23,915 nt of DNA from a virus: positions 1-23,915 of IMG/VR virus record IMGVR_UViG_3300049483_000063, one strand, 5' to 3'. Each line of letters starts with the position of its first letter. The stretch's first letter is position 1. This document shows, piece after piece, positions 6,759-14,692 of this stretch. The notes beneath the pieces were generated by a model. That model was given only the letters and a program-made list of their open reading frames with translations. It was not told the DNA's origin and searched no databases. A program made the translations under genes and the position numbers.

Positions 6759-9061
6759 TCGAGGATCCCTCCTGCGGCGAAGACGTCCTCGGCCGCCACG
6801 CCGGGGAGCAGCTCGAGGCGATACGTCTTGCGGCCCCCCGCAAGGGTCACGCCGAAGACGACGGTCTGCCAGGTCGTCGACGTGACCAGCGCGCTCTCGC
6901 CCACACAGGCCGCGCTGTCAGACACGTTGTAGAGCCGGGCCTTAACCGACACGGCAGCCGACGCGGCCCGGAGTCGAACCGTCACCGTCGCGGCGAGCGT
7001 CCCGCGGGCCGTCGCGTCGACAGAGACCTCGATCGCACAGGCCGCCACCCAGGTGGGCGTCGCGCTCTGCACCGCCTCGAAGCCCGTGCCGCCCAGGTAG
7101 TAGGCGGTGCGCACGATGACGGCCATGCCCGAGGCCGCTCCTGAGGAGCTTGACGAGCCAGACCACCCCCTGACCGTGTCGCGCTCATCGCCATGGAAGA
7201 CGGTGCCTTCTTCGGTCTTCACCGTGCGAAGGCTCCGCGATCCTCGGTCCTCTGTCTCCACCTCAGTGATGAGGAACGTGTTGTTCAGATTCCGCCAGGC
7301 GGCCTGGATGGTCTGCGTCTGGCCAGGGTGCAGGCCCTTCTCGTACGTGCTGTAGCCGACGTGCTTCTGGCTGGCGTTGTGCGTCACCAAGAGCGCGTCA
7401 CAGAGCGCCTGGCCGCCGGCGATGTCCGTGATGTCCTCGTTGGCGGTCGTGTAGACATAGGGATCGGTCGCATATTCGGCCGTCTCCGCGAACACCGGGA
7501 ACGGGAACGACCCCTGATAGTCGATCGTCACATGCGCGGCGCTGGCGATGGATCCGAACGAGGTCGTGTGGAGTAGACACGCGCGGCCGTTGCTGCCAGT
7601 GGTCGCCCCCGCCGCGTCCCACTGCCACTCCGACCCGTCGCCGAGCACGCCGACCCCAATCCAGATGTCGCCACCTGATCCCGTCGCGTCGTACTTGACA
7701 TAGTCAGGGATCGGAGACGCCGGCGACGGATAGTCGCAGTAGAACACCTGATACGCGCCGACGGTGACCGCGTCGCTGCCGTACCAGAAGCGCGATCGCG
7801 GAATCGGATCCCCCTTGCCGCACAAGAGCACGACCCGATTGGCGTAGTCCTGATCGGTCGGCTCCACCGTGATGTCGCCCTCGACGTGGCCGTCGCCGTC
7901 GGCGATGTTGAAGGGCGCGGCCACGGTGCCAGGGGCGAATCCTCGGAGCACTTTGTAGTAGTCGATCTCGATCGTGTAGCCCGAGAGCTGTGACAGGCCC
8001 CCGTCGCCCCAGAGGCATTCGGACGCTTGCTTCCATCGCCATTCGATCGCCGGCAGGGTCGGGCCGTTGGCCTGGGCCGGATCCAGCGTAACGCCGAGCG
8101 GCGCGAGCTGTGCCGCGACGGCCTGCAAGGCGGCTTTCAAGTTGCCGACCGCGAGCACGGCGTTGATCGGCAGCCGGTCGGCCAGCCCATTGAAGTCGAC
8201 GGCGTCGACGGTCGTCGTGATCGGCTGGAGGCCCACACCACCGAAGCCACTCTCCCGCGGCGTCTCAATCGTCCCGCCAAAGGTCCGCGTACCGTCTTCG
8301 GTCGCGATGACCTGCGTGCGCTTCGCCGGCCGCACTGATCCATCCTGTGAGGTCACGTCGACTACCAGCCGGCTCCGGCCGTTGATCAGCTCGGTGATGT
8401 GCAGCGTGCCGTCGTCGTATTTCGTGCTGGCGAGGGCGAGTGCGTAGTGTGCGGCCACGGTCGCCGCCGACAGCGCGGTCGGGTAGATCGCGACCTCGTC
8501 GAGGGAGCCGGGGAAGTAATACGCGCCGCCGAAGTGCCGCCCAATATTCCAGGTCGTCCCGGTCATCGATCCGGTTGCGGCCGTCGGTCCTCCCCGCAAT
8601 ACACCATCGACGTACACGCGCATGTCCGCGCCGTCGTAGGTCGCCACGACGTGATGCCACGCTCCATCGTTGGACGCCGTCGCGCTCGTACAACTCACCC
8701 CGGTCATCCACAAATTGACCCGACCACCGCTGCAGAAAAACTGCGGCGGACCGGCCTCAGTGATGGTCACAAAGTCGGTCGACGTGAACTTCGCCCAGAC
8801 TTCAATCGAGAACAGCGTGTTCAACGCCGCGATAGTGGCCGTGATGTAGCCCGACGCAAACAACGCGGCCGTGTCCCCATCATCGACCGCCCCCGCCTGT
8901 CCGAACGTCACCCCGCCCGCGACCGTCCCGGTGCGACCCAGCCCCGAACTGTCGGCCGCCGTCCCCGATCCCACGGCGTCCCCGAGCCGCCAGTACCCCA
9001 CCGCGCCGTCTGCCAGCACGCGATCCCGATACGGGTGACCGATGTGGAGGACAATCGCCAT
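6755..9061 (-). CDS. LamG-domain tail tip / baseplate hub-like protein
   Basis: 768 residues. Residues about 12-215 form a concanavalin/laminin-G-like domain: DRVLADGAVGYWRLGDAVGS (the usual 'YWRL.D' opening), FSIEVWAKFTSTD, DGAWHHVVATYDGADMRVYV and FPGSLDEVAIYPTALSAATV. Residues about 220-620 look like a tail hub or tip protein (LPINAVLAVGNLKAALQAVA; EGDITVEPTDQDYANRVVLL; HPGQTQTIQAAWRNLNNTFL). A Ser/Gly linker near 640 precedes a C-terminal beta domain. It follows the tape measure gene, where distal tail and tip proteins sit. ATG with AGGA five bases upstream; its stop overlaps the fibre gene. The LamG part probably binds host glycans. Confidence 0.8.
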   Translation of the reverse strand: MAIVLHIGHPYRDRVLADGAVGYWRLGDAVGSGTAADSSGLGRTGTVAGGVTFGQAGAVDDGDTAALFASGYITATIAALNTLFSIEVWAKFTSTDFVTITEAGPPQFFCSGGRVNLWMTGVSCTSATASNDGAWHHVVATYDGADMRVYVDGVLRGGPTAATGSMTGTTWNIGRHFGGAYYFPGSLDEVAIYPTALSAATVAAHYALALASTKYDDGTLHITELINGRSRLVVDVTSQDGSVRPAKRTQVIATEDGTRTFGGTIETPRESGFGGVGLQPITTTVDAVDFNGLADRLPINAVLAVGNLKAALQAVAAQLAPLGVTLDPAQANGPTLPAIEWRWKQASECLWGDGGLSQLSGYTIEIDYYKVLRGFAPGTVAAPFNIADGDGHVEGDITVEPTDQDYANRVVLLCGKGDPIPRSRFWYGSDAVTVGAYQVFYCDYPSPASPIPDYVKYDATGSGGDIWIGVGVLGDGSEWQWDAAGATTGSNGRACLLHTTSFGSIASAAHVTIDYQGSFPFPVFAETAEYATDPYVYTTANEDITDIAGGQALCDALLVTHNASQKHVGYSTYEKGLHPGQTQTIQAAWRNLNNTFLITEVETEDRGSRSLRTVKTEEGTVFHGDERDTVRGWSGSSSSSGAASGMAVIVRTAYYLGGTGFEAVQSATPTWVAACAIEVSVDATARGTLAATVTVRLRAASAAVSVKARLYNVSDSAACVGESALVTSTTWQTVVFGVTLAGGRKTYRLELLPGVAAEDVFAAGGILE

Positions 9062-9068
9062 CGTCGTC

Positions 9069-12000
9069 CTACCCGACAAACCGCTTCGCCGACCGGACCA
9101 CCGCGTTCATGACGGCGCGGTCATTCCGGACGACCCATTCCTGGAGCACGCGACCCTCGACGACGAGCTGGGCGTGGATCTCGTTCTGGACAATCACCGG
9201 CGCCGCGCCGCCGCCCTGGAGCATCCCGACGGCGCCGGCGGCCTCCGCACTCATCGGCCGGTTGAACGGGATGATCGCTTCGAGGCCGTGGAGCCGAACC
9301 GTGGTCCCGAGACCGAAGTCACGGAACCCGCCCGAGGCAAAGCTGAGCCCGCCGTCTCGCCCCGGTCCAGGGCCCGGCCCGGGTCGCCCGGCGTCAACGG
9401 GCCCTCCCGGCGCCGTTCCCCAGTCCTCCCAGGGCGCCTTGACGCGCAGGTCGACCTGGTCCCAGGCGTCCTGTGTCTCCTTGGCGCCCCGCCTCCCCTC
9501 CCGGGGAATGTCAGTCCCGAGCCTCCCGATCAACTCGCCGAGTTTCGTGATGAGGAGGTCGAACTTCGTCGTCAGATCCTCGGAGAACTTCAGCTTGGTC
9601 AGGTCGGTGAGCTTCGTCCCGTTGTCGTCGGTGAGGGTGCCCTGCTTGATCATCGCTTCGATGATCGGCTTGAGCCCCGCCGGGAGTTCCATCCCGTACT
9701 TGAGCGCGTTCCGGACGAGGTCCTGCACTTTCCCGCCCATCCCGACCGCCAAGTTGTCGCCCTTCGAGAACGCCTCCAGGATCGGCTTGAGTCCCGCCGG
9801 GAGCGTGCCGCCGTTCTTGAGCGCCTCTGTGCTCAGGTCGATGAGCTTCTGCTTCATCTCTTCCGTGAGCGGCACGCCCGCCGCGAGCGAGTCAAGGATG
9901 GGCTTCATGCCGGCGGGCAGCGCGGATCCGAACCCGAGCGCCGCGGTGACGCTGTCTTTGAGCGTGCCGGTGATTCCCCCGATCAAGGCCTCGATCGGCG
10001 CCCCGGCTTGCGTCAGCAGCTTCCAGTCCTTGATCGCCTGGTCGGCGGCGTCGGTCAGCTTGAGTTGTTGGACCTTGGGGCCGAGCTGGTCCAGCGAGAG
10101 GCCGTAGCGATCCGCGGCCTCTTTGATGTCTGCCAGCGACGGCATCGTGTCGGCCGCCAGGCCGAGCATCGCGCGCGCGGCAGCGTCGGTCAGCTTACCC
10201 GCCCGGATCATCGTTTCGAGCAGGGGCTGCAGCGCCGGCGGGATCTTCTGTCCCGTCTTGACGGCGTCGAGAATAAGCTGGTTCAGGCTCCCGCTCATCC
10301 CCCCCACGGCGGTGTCGAACGGGACGCCCGCTTGCCGGAGCCGGCCCATGTCGTCCAGGAGCCCGTTGACGATGTCGGTGAACCTGATCGCGCGGATGTT
10401 CTCGCCGAGGTCGGTCCAGGACAGGCCGTACTTATCGAGCGTCTCATCGAGCAGCTTCGTCCGCGCGGTGAGGTCGTCGAGCACGCCCTGCAGCGCCGCC
10501 GCATCGTCCCAGGTGAACGCTTCGCGGATGTTGATGCCGACGGCGTCCGCCTCGATCGCCAGGTTGTGCATCCCCCCGTAGAGCTTCAGCATGCCCTCGC
10601 GCAGTGTGACGAGGGCCGCGGTATTCGCCCGGACGCGCTTCTCGTACTCCGTCGGTCCCCCCGCGCCGAACAGGCCCGCGATCGCCTTGCCGGCCTGCAG
10701 CGCGGCGCCAGCGACCCCGAGATAGCCGGCGACCATGCTGATCGTGCCGCCGACGCCCCCCTGGGCCTTCCCCTCGCCGATGGCCTTGACGCTCTTGGCG
10801 GCCGCATCCGCCGCCGACACGACCGTCGCGAGCCCCTGCACGATGCCGCCGAACGTGCCGCCGGCAATCTGCGAGAGCTGCGAGAGCGACTGCGCGACGT
10901 CGCTGAGGCTCTCGTTCCAGTCCTTCGTGGGCGGGATCACGTTTTGTCTGAGCACTGGACTCCACTTCCGCGCCTCCGTGGTCCAGTCCTTCGACAGGGG
11001 GATCGTGACCTTCTCCAGCTCCGCGGCCAGTTTGATTGCGTCCGCCGCTGCGTCTTCCATCCAGGCCAGATCGGACACGCGGTCCTTCGCGCTCATGGCC
11101 TTCAGCGCCGCCTGCGCGGCCACCGTGATGTTGCCGTAGCCGAGCCGGACCTTCTGCTGCATCGCCTCGAACGCGGACGCGGCGGACGCGGTCGCGTCCA
11201 GTTCCGCCTTTGTCGGGGCGAGTGAGCCGCCGCCTGGCCGGGTCCCCTGCGGCGTCTTCGACGCTGGCGCCATCGATCGGTCAATCGCCGCGCCCAGGGA
11301 ATTCACGAAGTCCTTCTGCCACTGCGCCGCCTTCTTGGCTTCGTCGGCCCAGGTCTTGAACACCGCCGCCTCGCCGAATTTTCCAGCGGCCGACGCGACC
11401 GACGAGAGCGTCTCGAAGATGGCGGCCTTCCATTCGTAGAGGCGCTCCGCCGATTGCGCCATCCCGTAGTCGAGATAGACGAACAGGTTGCCGAGGTGCT
11501 TGAAGAACCCCCCGACGGGCTCTGACACCTGCAGCAAGCTATCGAAGGCGGGCCGGAGATTCGACAGGATGTTCGCGCTCAGGGCGCGCCCCTGCAGGCG
11601 CACGGTATCCAGCGTGTCACCCATCGCGTCGAGGTTGGCGATGGTCGTCTCGCTCAACACGAGGCCGAGACGTTCCGCCTGGGCCATCAGCGACCCAAGT
11701 TCGTCCGTGACCCCACGAAGGTCTTTCCAGGACTTCGAGAAGATCTGCGCGCCGGCGGCGGCCTGCTCCGCCGGGTCCTTGATCCCGTGGATCTTCTCGA
11801 TGAGTAGGGCCATCTGCTGCTCAGGACCGAGCTGACGGAACGCGGCCCACGACCCGACGAGCTTCTCGATCGCTGGGCGGTTCTCCGCCATGCCCTTCTG
11901 CATCTGGAAGATGCCGGTGGTCATGGTCTCGAGGCTCACGCCCATCATCTGCCCGGCGTAGTCGAGTTTCTGGAGGGCGTCCGTCTCGAGCTGTGTGGCG

Positions 12001-12239
12001 TTATGTAGATCGTTCCACTTCGACCCCAGGTCGATCGCCTGCTTCGCGAGCGCGGCGAACCCGATCCCCGCGACAATCCCGCTGAGCTTCGCGGCGGCCG
12101 ATGACAGACCGTGGGCGCTTTCCTGCGCCTTCTTCGCCTCCGTGCCCAATCCGGCGAGGCTCCGCCGCGCCGCCGACAACTCCTGATCGGTGAGGTTTTT
12201 CGCAGTGATGCGGATTTCTACCGTTCGTTCGTCGCCCAT
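9069..12239 (-). CDS. Tail tape measure protein
   Basis: 1056 residues, the longest gene in the window, directly after the chaperones and before the tip genes. It sets tail length; at roughly 0.15 nm per residue a tail near 160 nm would be expected. N-terminal part: TVEIRITAKNLTDQELSAAR, long helices and a hydrophobic stretch (SGIVAGIGFAALAKQAIDLG). A second hydrophobic segment (GTISMVAGYLGVAGAALQAG) lies mid-protein. The C-terminal half contains repeats (see separate entry) and ends in a Gly/Pro linker (GPGPGPGRDGG) and a small domain with RLHGLEAIIPFNRPMSAEAA, common at tape measure C-termini. Start ATG overlaps the chaperone TGA by one base; a TTG 11 codons upstream is unlikely. Confidence 0.93.
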   Translation of the reverse strand: MGDERTVEIRITAKNLTDQELSAARRSLAGLGTEAKKAQESAHGLSSAAAKLSGIVAGIGFAALAKQAIDLGSKWNDLHNATQLETDALQKLDYAGQMMGVSLETMTTGIFQMQKGMAENRPAIEKLVGSWAAFRQLGPEQQMALLIEKIHGIKDPAEQAAAGAQIFSKSWKDLRGVTDELGSLMAQAERLGLVLSETTIANLDAMGDTLDTVRLQGRALSANILSNLRPAFDSLLQVSEPVGGFFKHLGNLFVYLDYGMAQSAERLYEWKAAIFETLSSVASAAGKFGEAAVFKTWADEAKKAAQWQKDFVNSLGAAIDRSMAPASKTPQGTRPGGGSLAPTKAELDATASAASAFEAMQQKVRLGYGNITVAAQAALKAMSAKDRVSDLAWMEDAAADAIKLAAELEKVTIPLSKDWTTEARKWSPVLRQNVIPPTKDWNESLSDVAQSLSQLSQIAGGTFGGIVQGLATVVSAADAAAKSVKAIGEGKAQGGVGGTISMVAGYLGVAGAALQAGKAIAGLFGAGGPTEYEKRVRANTAALVTLREGMLKLYGGMHNLAIEADAVGINIREAFTWDDAAALQGVLDDLTARTKLLDETLDKYGLSWTDLGENIRAIRFTDIVNGLLDDMGRLRQAGVPFDTAVGGMSGSLNQLILDAVKTGQKIPPALQPLLETMIRAGKLTDAAARAMLGLAADTMPSLADIKEAADRYGLSLDQLGPKVQQLKLTDAADQAIKDWKLLTQAGAPIEALIGGITGTLKDSVTAALGFGSALPAGMKPILDSLAAGVPLTEEMKQKLIDLSTEALKNGGTLPAGLKPILEAFSKGDNLAVGMGGKVQDLVRNALKYGMELPAGLKPIIEAMIKQGTLTDDNGTKLTDLTKLKFSEDLTTKFDLLITKLGELIGRLGTDIPREGRRGAKETQDAWDQVDLRVKAPWEDWGTAPGGPVDAGRPGPGPGPGRDGGLSFASGGFRDFGLGTTVRLHGLEAIIPFNRPMSAEAAGAVGMLQGGGAAPVIVQNEIHAQLVVEGRVLQEWVVRNDRAVMNAVVRSAKRFVG
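9663..10430 (-). repeat. Internal repeats of the tape measure gene
   Basis: Two adjacent 108-residue units begin with YGLSWTDLG (at 10430) and YGLSLDQLG (at 10106), exactly 324 bases apart. Each contains QAG-[VA]-P, a GG-[MI]-[ST]-G segment and a [PA]-A-[LM]-[QK]-P-[LI]-L core. After the second unit the core (LPAG[LM]KPI[LI]) recurs at steps of 39 residues (plus-strand positions near 9897, 9780 and 9663), where the DNA itself stays similar (ATCGGCTTGAG, then CCCGCCGGGAG). This indicates tandem growth of the ruler. Confidence 0.85.
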
Positions 12240-12694
12240 CACTCCAGCTCGCGGCGCTTCTTTTCGCGCCAAGCGGTCAACGTGTCGGTCTCGCGACTCG
12301 TCTTGATGTCCTCACCCAGCACGGCGTTGGCTTCGTGCCGTGCCGTCTCCGTGGCCTCCCACAGCCACGCGTCCTGATCGCCGACGCTCCCTGGCCCCGC
12401 CATCCACGCCCGCCGCCAGTACGCCCCGAAGCCCGTCTGCACCAGCTCGTGCGTCGCCCTGAACCACCCAAGCACCTCCTGCACCTCCGGGGTGAGCAAG
12501 CGCACGGGGCATTCCGTCAGCTCGAGGTCCCCGTCGATCCAGACGAGCTGCTCGCCATCGCCGCCGTCGCAGCCACGCTCTCGGTCGTACCCGCCGGCGC
12601 GGCAGGCTCGGCAATCGGCGCCAGTGTCGGCCCATCCGGAGCCGGCCCGTGCGCGTCGGAGGAAGGCGCCGAAGCGGACGCCGACGCGGATGCT
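12239..12694 (-). CDS. Tail assembly chaperone T-like extension, made by -1 frameshift
   Basis: 151 residues read in the -1 frame relative to the upstream chaperone; fused to its first 139 residues this gives a 290-residue GT-like protein, close to lambda gpGT (279). The frame is open from the slip site to the TGA that overlaps the tape measure ATG, yet its first possible start codon is a GTG at 12505 without a good ribosome binding site. The part before that GTG looks coding: DCRACRAGGYDRERGCD carries a CxxC plus Cys pattern, and EQLVWIDGDLELTECPVRLL reads as normal protein. After it come VLGWFRATHELVQTGFGAYW and an Arg/Glu-rich tail. If no shift occurs, only an 88-residue product from the GTG is possible. 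Confidence 0.78.
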   Translation of the reverse strand, partial: SIRVGVRFGAFLRRARAGSGWADTGADCRACRAGGYDRERGCDGGDGEQLVWIDGDLELTECPVRLLTPEVQEVLGWFRATHELVQTGFGAYWRRAWMAGPGSVGDQDAWLWEATETARHEANAVLGEDIKTSRETDTLTAWREKKRRELE

Positions 12695-13110
12695 TTTCGG
12701 ATCAGCTCGGTGAGCGTCTGGCCGTTGGAGATGCCCATAAGGACATCCATCACCACGCGCTGCCGGTCGCCGATCACAGAGACCAGGTGCGCGCCCGTGG
12801 TCACCATCACGCCGTCGACGGCGAGCTGGCCGGATTCGACCGAGACGTAGTCCGTAATGGCCTCAATCGCAAAGGCGCTGTTCTCGGCGTCTTCTCGCTC
12901 CTGCCGTTCCTTCTCCGCGCACGCCTGGTCCTCGGTCATCTCCGCGGATTTCGCCATCACGGATTTCTGCCGCTCAGCGCAGGCGAAGAGCCATGCGAGC
13001 CGGCGCCCGTGGTCCTCCGCTTGCGTGATGGAGAGCCGCGCGATCTGTAGACGGATCTCCTGCCCGTCGAGCGTGATGGTTGTGGGTCGTGTTCTCGTCA
13101 GGTTCAGCAT
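12517..13110 (-). CDS. Tail assembly chaperone, G-like, zero-frame product
   Basis: 197 residues when read without frameshift. Starts LNLTRTRPTTITLDGQEIRL, a usual opening of G-type chaperones, and has a highly charged helical middle (TEDQACAEKERQEREDAENS). Residues 1-139 form the shared domain, ending TLTELIRK; residues 140-197 are Ala/Ser/Pro/Thr low complexity (ASASASASAPSSD onward). In lambda, gpG and gpGT bind tape measure protein and recruit tail tube subunits. ATG with AGAGG about eight bases upstream; a GTG three codons earlier is less likely. The slip site at 12693-12700 lies at codon 139, almost exactly the length of lambda gpG (140 residues). Confidence 0.82.
   Translation of the reverse strand: MLNLTRTRPTTITLDGQEIRLQIARLSITQAEDHGRRLAWLFACAERQKSVMAKSAEMTEDQACAEKERQEREDAENSAFAIEAITDYVSVESGQLAVDGVMVTTGAHLVSVIGDRQRVVMDVLMGISNGQTLTELIRKASASASASAPSSDAHGPAPDGPTLAPIAEPAAPAGTTESVAATAAMASSSSGSTGTSS
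12693..12700 (-). promoter_or_regulatory. Probable -1 ribosomal frameshift site
   Basis: On the minus strand the zero-frame codons are ATC-CGA-AAA-GCA; the run C-CGA-AAA-G lets tRNA-Lys on AAA slip back one base onto AAA again. A CGA-AAG shift site is known from Bacillus subtilis cdd, and lambda G/GT uses GGGAAAG. The site joins residue 139 of the G-like protein to the start of the -1 open frame. No clear stimulatory pseudoknot could be assigned by eye. Confidence 0.65.
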
Positions 13111-13245
13111 CGGTCGCACCTCTGGTGTGAAGTTCTTTCCCCAGTACTCCGTGCGGTCGATGCGCCCGCGAGTGGAGCCGGCCAGCCTGATCGCCTGAGT
13201 GCGACGGCCCGCCAGCAGTGCGGTGCGCGAGATGCAGGACTCGGT

Positions 13246-13274
13246 GAGGCCGGACGGTCGAGTCCCCCGGCCTC
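13246..13274 (-). terminator. Hairpin after the tail tube gene
   Basis: Perfect 8-bp inverted repeat, GAGGCCGG at 13246-13253 and CCGGCCTC at 13267-13274, with a 13-base loop, about 20 bases past the tail tube stop on the transcribed strand. No T-tract follows, so a factor-independent terminator is doubtful; attenuation or mRNA-end protection is possible. The rest of the 183-base gap (13111-13293) holds no gene I can support. Confidence 0.45.
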
Positions 13275-13293
13275 CTGGGACGTGTTCGTCGAT

Positions 13294-14451
13294 CTATGCG
13301 AACGCAATCGAAAGTTCGTCGTTCTGCCCGTCAGCCGACTCGCAGCACACGCCCTTGAAGGGCCAGGTCGGCACGTCGTCGGGGTCGTCCTGGTCGGGGA
13401 CGTCGAAGTCCACCAGCGGCGCGTAGAGCGCCACGATGTTCCCCTCGGTGAGCCCGGTCTGCTTCAGCACCGACACGCGGCTGCCGCTCTCGGCGTTGTC
13501 GTAGATGACCGCCTCGTCACCCACGAGCGCATCCAGGCCGAGCGTGATGATCCGTCGGCCGCGCGGCAGGATCTCTTCCGCCTGCGAGAAGCCGTAGCTG
13601 TTGTCGCGCAGCTTCATCCCGTTCGAGATGTCCACGTCCATCTTCGTGAACTTGTACTGCGCGCTCCCGATGACCAGGTGGCCCGTCAGCCCCGAGGGCG
13701 GATTGCCGGTGCCCACGGCCGTGAACGCGGCCGGCTTCGCCGCGGCCGGCGTGGTGACGGTCTTCGCGGGCCCGCTCGCCGTGAAGCGCGGCTCCTCGTT
13801 CTGCGCGAACGCCATCGTCAGCTTGTCGACGACCGCCCCGGTCACGACCTTCGAATGCGTCGTGTCGGCCGTCAGATAGTGCTCCATCGCCAGAGACAGC
13901 GCGAGGTCGGTCGTGAGCTTGTGCGTGATGACGCCCTTGACGGCGGACGCCGCCGCAGGGGCGGAAGGCAGCGCCGGCGCCCAGGTCAGCGCGAGCGTGC
14001 TGATGTTGGTCAGGAACCGCACGTACTTGACCCCGGCGACGACCAGGAGGATCGCCTGGCCCACCACCAAGCCGGTGGCGCTAGCCACCGTGCAGCCCGT
14101 CGTCGTGGGCGAGGGCGAGGCAGACACCGTCGTCGAGAGCGTGATGTTCGACGTCGATCCGAACGCCGCGTTCATGACGGCCGCCGCTTCCGGCAGGGTA
14201 TTGAGCGTGCCGGAGGGACGCAGCAACGCCTCGATCGACCAGCCGGCCGTCTCGCGCCGATCGAAGCGAGAGACCGTGCCGGGGCTCTGTTTCTTCTCCG
14301 GGTTGTTCACCCGGTTGAAGGGGTTCCGGGTCGGCTTGAAGTTGAGGTGCCGGAGCGCCTCGGTCGCCGTGAAGGTCGGAGCCGTCCCGTAGGTCGCCTC
14401 CGCCTTGACGTAGAGCTGTCCCTTGCGTCCACTCGCCAGCGTTTCAGCCAT
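13294..14451 (-). CDS. Major tail tube protein
   Basis: 385 residues, predicted almost all beta. It begins with LASGRKGQLYVKAEATYGTA, a common opening of phage tube proteins, followed by RNPFNRVNNPEKKQSPGTVS and ETAGWSIEALLRPSGTLN. The middle (about 100-155) has a Thr/Ser/Ala-rich, Ig-like segment (TVSASPSPTTTGCTVASATG) that may project from the tube. The C-terminal half (KFTKMDVDISNGMKLRDNSY) repeats the tube-fold pattern. Placement between terminator and chaperones confirms the call. ATG with GAGGAG seven bases upstream; a hairpin follows the stop, as after the capsid gene. Confidence 0.87.
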   Translation of the reverse strand: MAETLASGRKGQLYVKAEATYGTAPTFTATEALRHLNFKPTRNPFNRVNNPEKKQSPGTVSRFDRRETAGWSIEALLRPSGTLNTLPEAAAVMNAAFGSTSNITLSTTVSASPSPTTTGCTVASATGLVVGQAILLVVAGVKYVRFLTNISTLALTWAPALPSAPAAASAVKGVITHKLTTDLALSLAMEHYLTADTTHSKVVTGAVVDKLTMAFAQNEEPRFTASGPAKTVTTPAAAKPAAFTAVGTGNPPSGLTGHLVIGSAQYKFTKMDVDISNGMKLRDNSYGFSQAEEILPRGRRIITLGLDALVGDEAVIYDNAESGSRVSVLKQTGLTEGNIVALYAPLVDFDVPDQDDPDDVPTWPFKGVCCESADGQNDELSIAFA

Positions 14452-14683
14452 TGCGATTCTCCTCGGTGTCAGGCATCACCGGCTGGGCCGGCTTCGGTGA
14501 CGATTTCTTTGACGGCGCGACCGGCTCCGGCATCGGGTCGAACCAGTCCACCCGCACGTGATCGGCGAGCGTCCCGCCGCCAGGCAGGCGTTCGTCGAGG
14601 TCGACCACGGCGCCCGGCGTGAGCTGGCGCCCGAAGTTGGGCGCGAGCACCGACGCCGCCACGCGCGAGATCATCTGTCGCAT
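14444..14683 (-). CDS. Small protein of unknown function before the tail tube gene
   Basis: 79 residues. The central part (FGRQLTPGAVVDLDERLPGG, then TLADHVRVDWFDPMPEP) resembles small phage proteins with a single beta-barrel-like 'G..V.L' motif that often lie next to tail tube genes; the C-terminal 25 residues are Pro/Lys/Ser-rich and likely disordered. I do not recognise a function. ATG with GAGGAG five bases upstream; it overlaps the start of the tail tube gene by eight bases, so coupled translation and a virion-related role are likely. Confidence 0.7.
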   Translation of the reverse strand: MRQMISRVAASVLAPNFGRQLTPGAVVDLDERLPGGGTLADHVRVDWFDPMPEPVAPSKKSSPKPAQPVMPDTEENRNG

Positions 14684-14692
14684 ACCTACTCC

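Noticed and set aside
9042-11225. Long plus-strand open frame opposite the tape measure
   Set aside because: Its Arg/Asp/Glu/Leu-rich, patternless sequence mirrors the high-G+C codons of the tape measure gene; no ribosome binding site or family motif.
12312-12635. Third minus-strand frame overlapping the chaperones
   Set aside because: Arg/Ala-rich translation without motifs; the neighbouring -1 frame gives the sensible protein.
13104-13307. Possible 67-residue gene in the gap after the tail tube gene
   Set aside because: Low-complexity Arg/Ser/Ala composition, overlaps the hairpin and the chaperone ribosome binding site, and has no good start.
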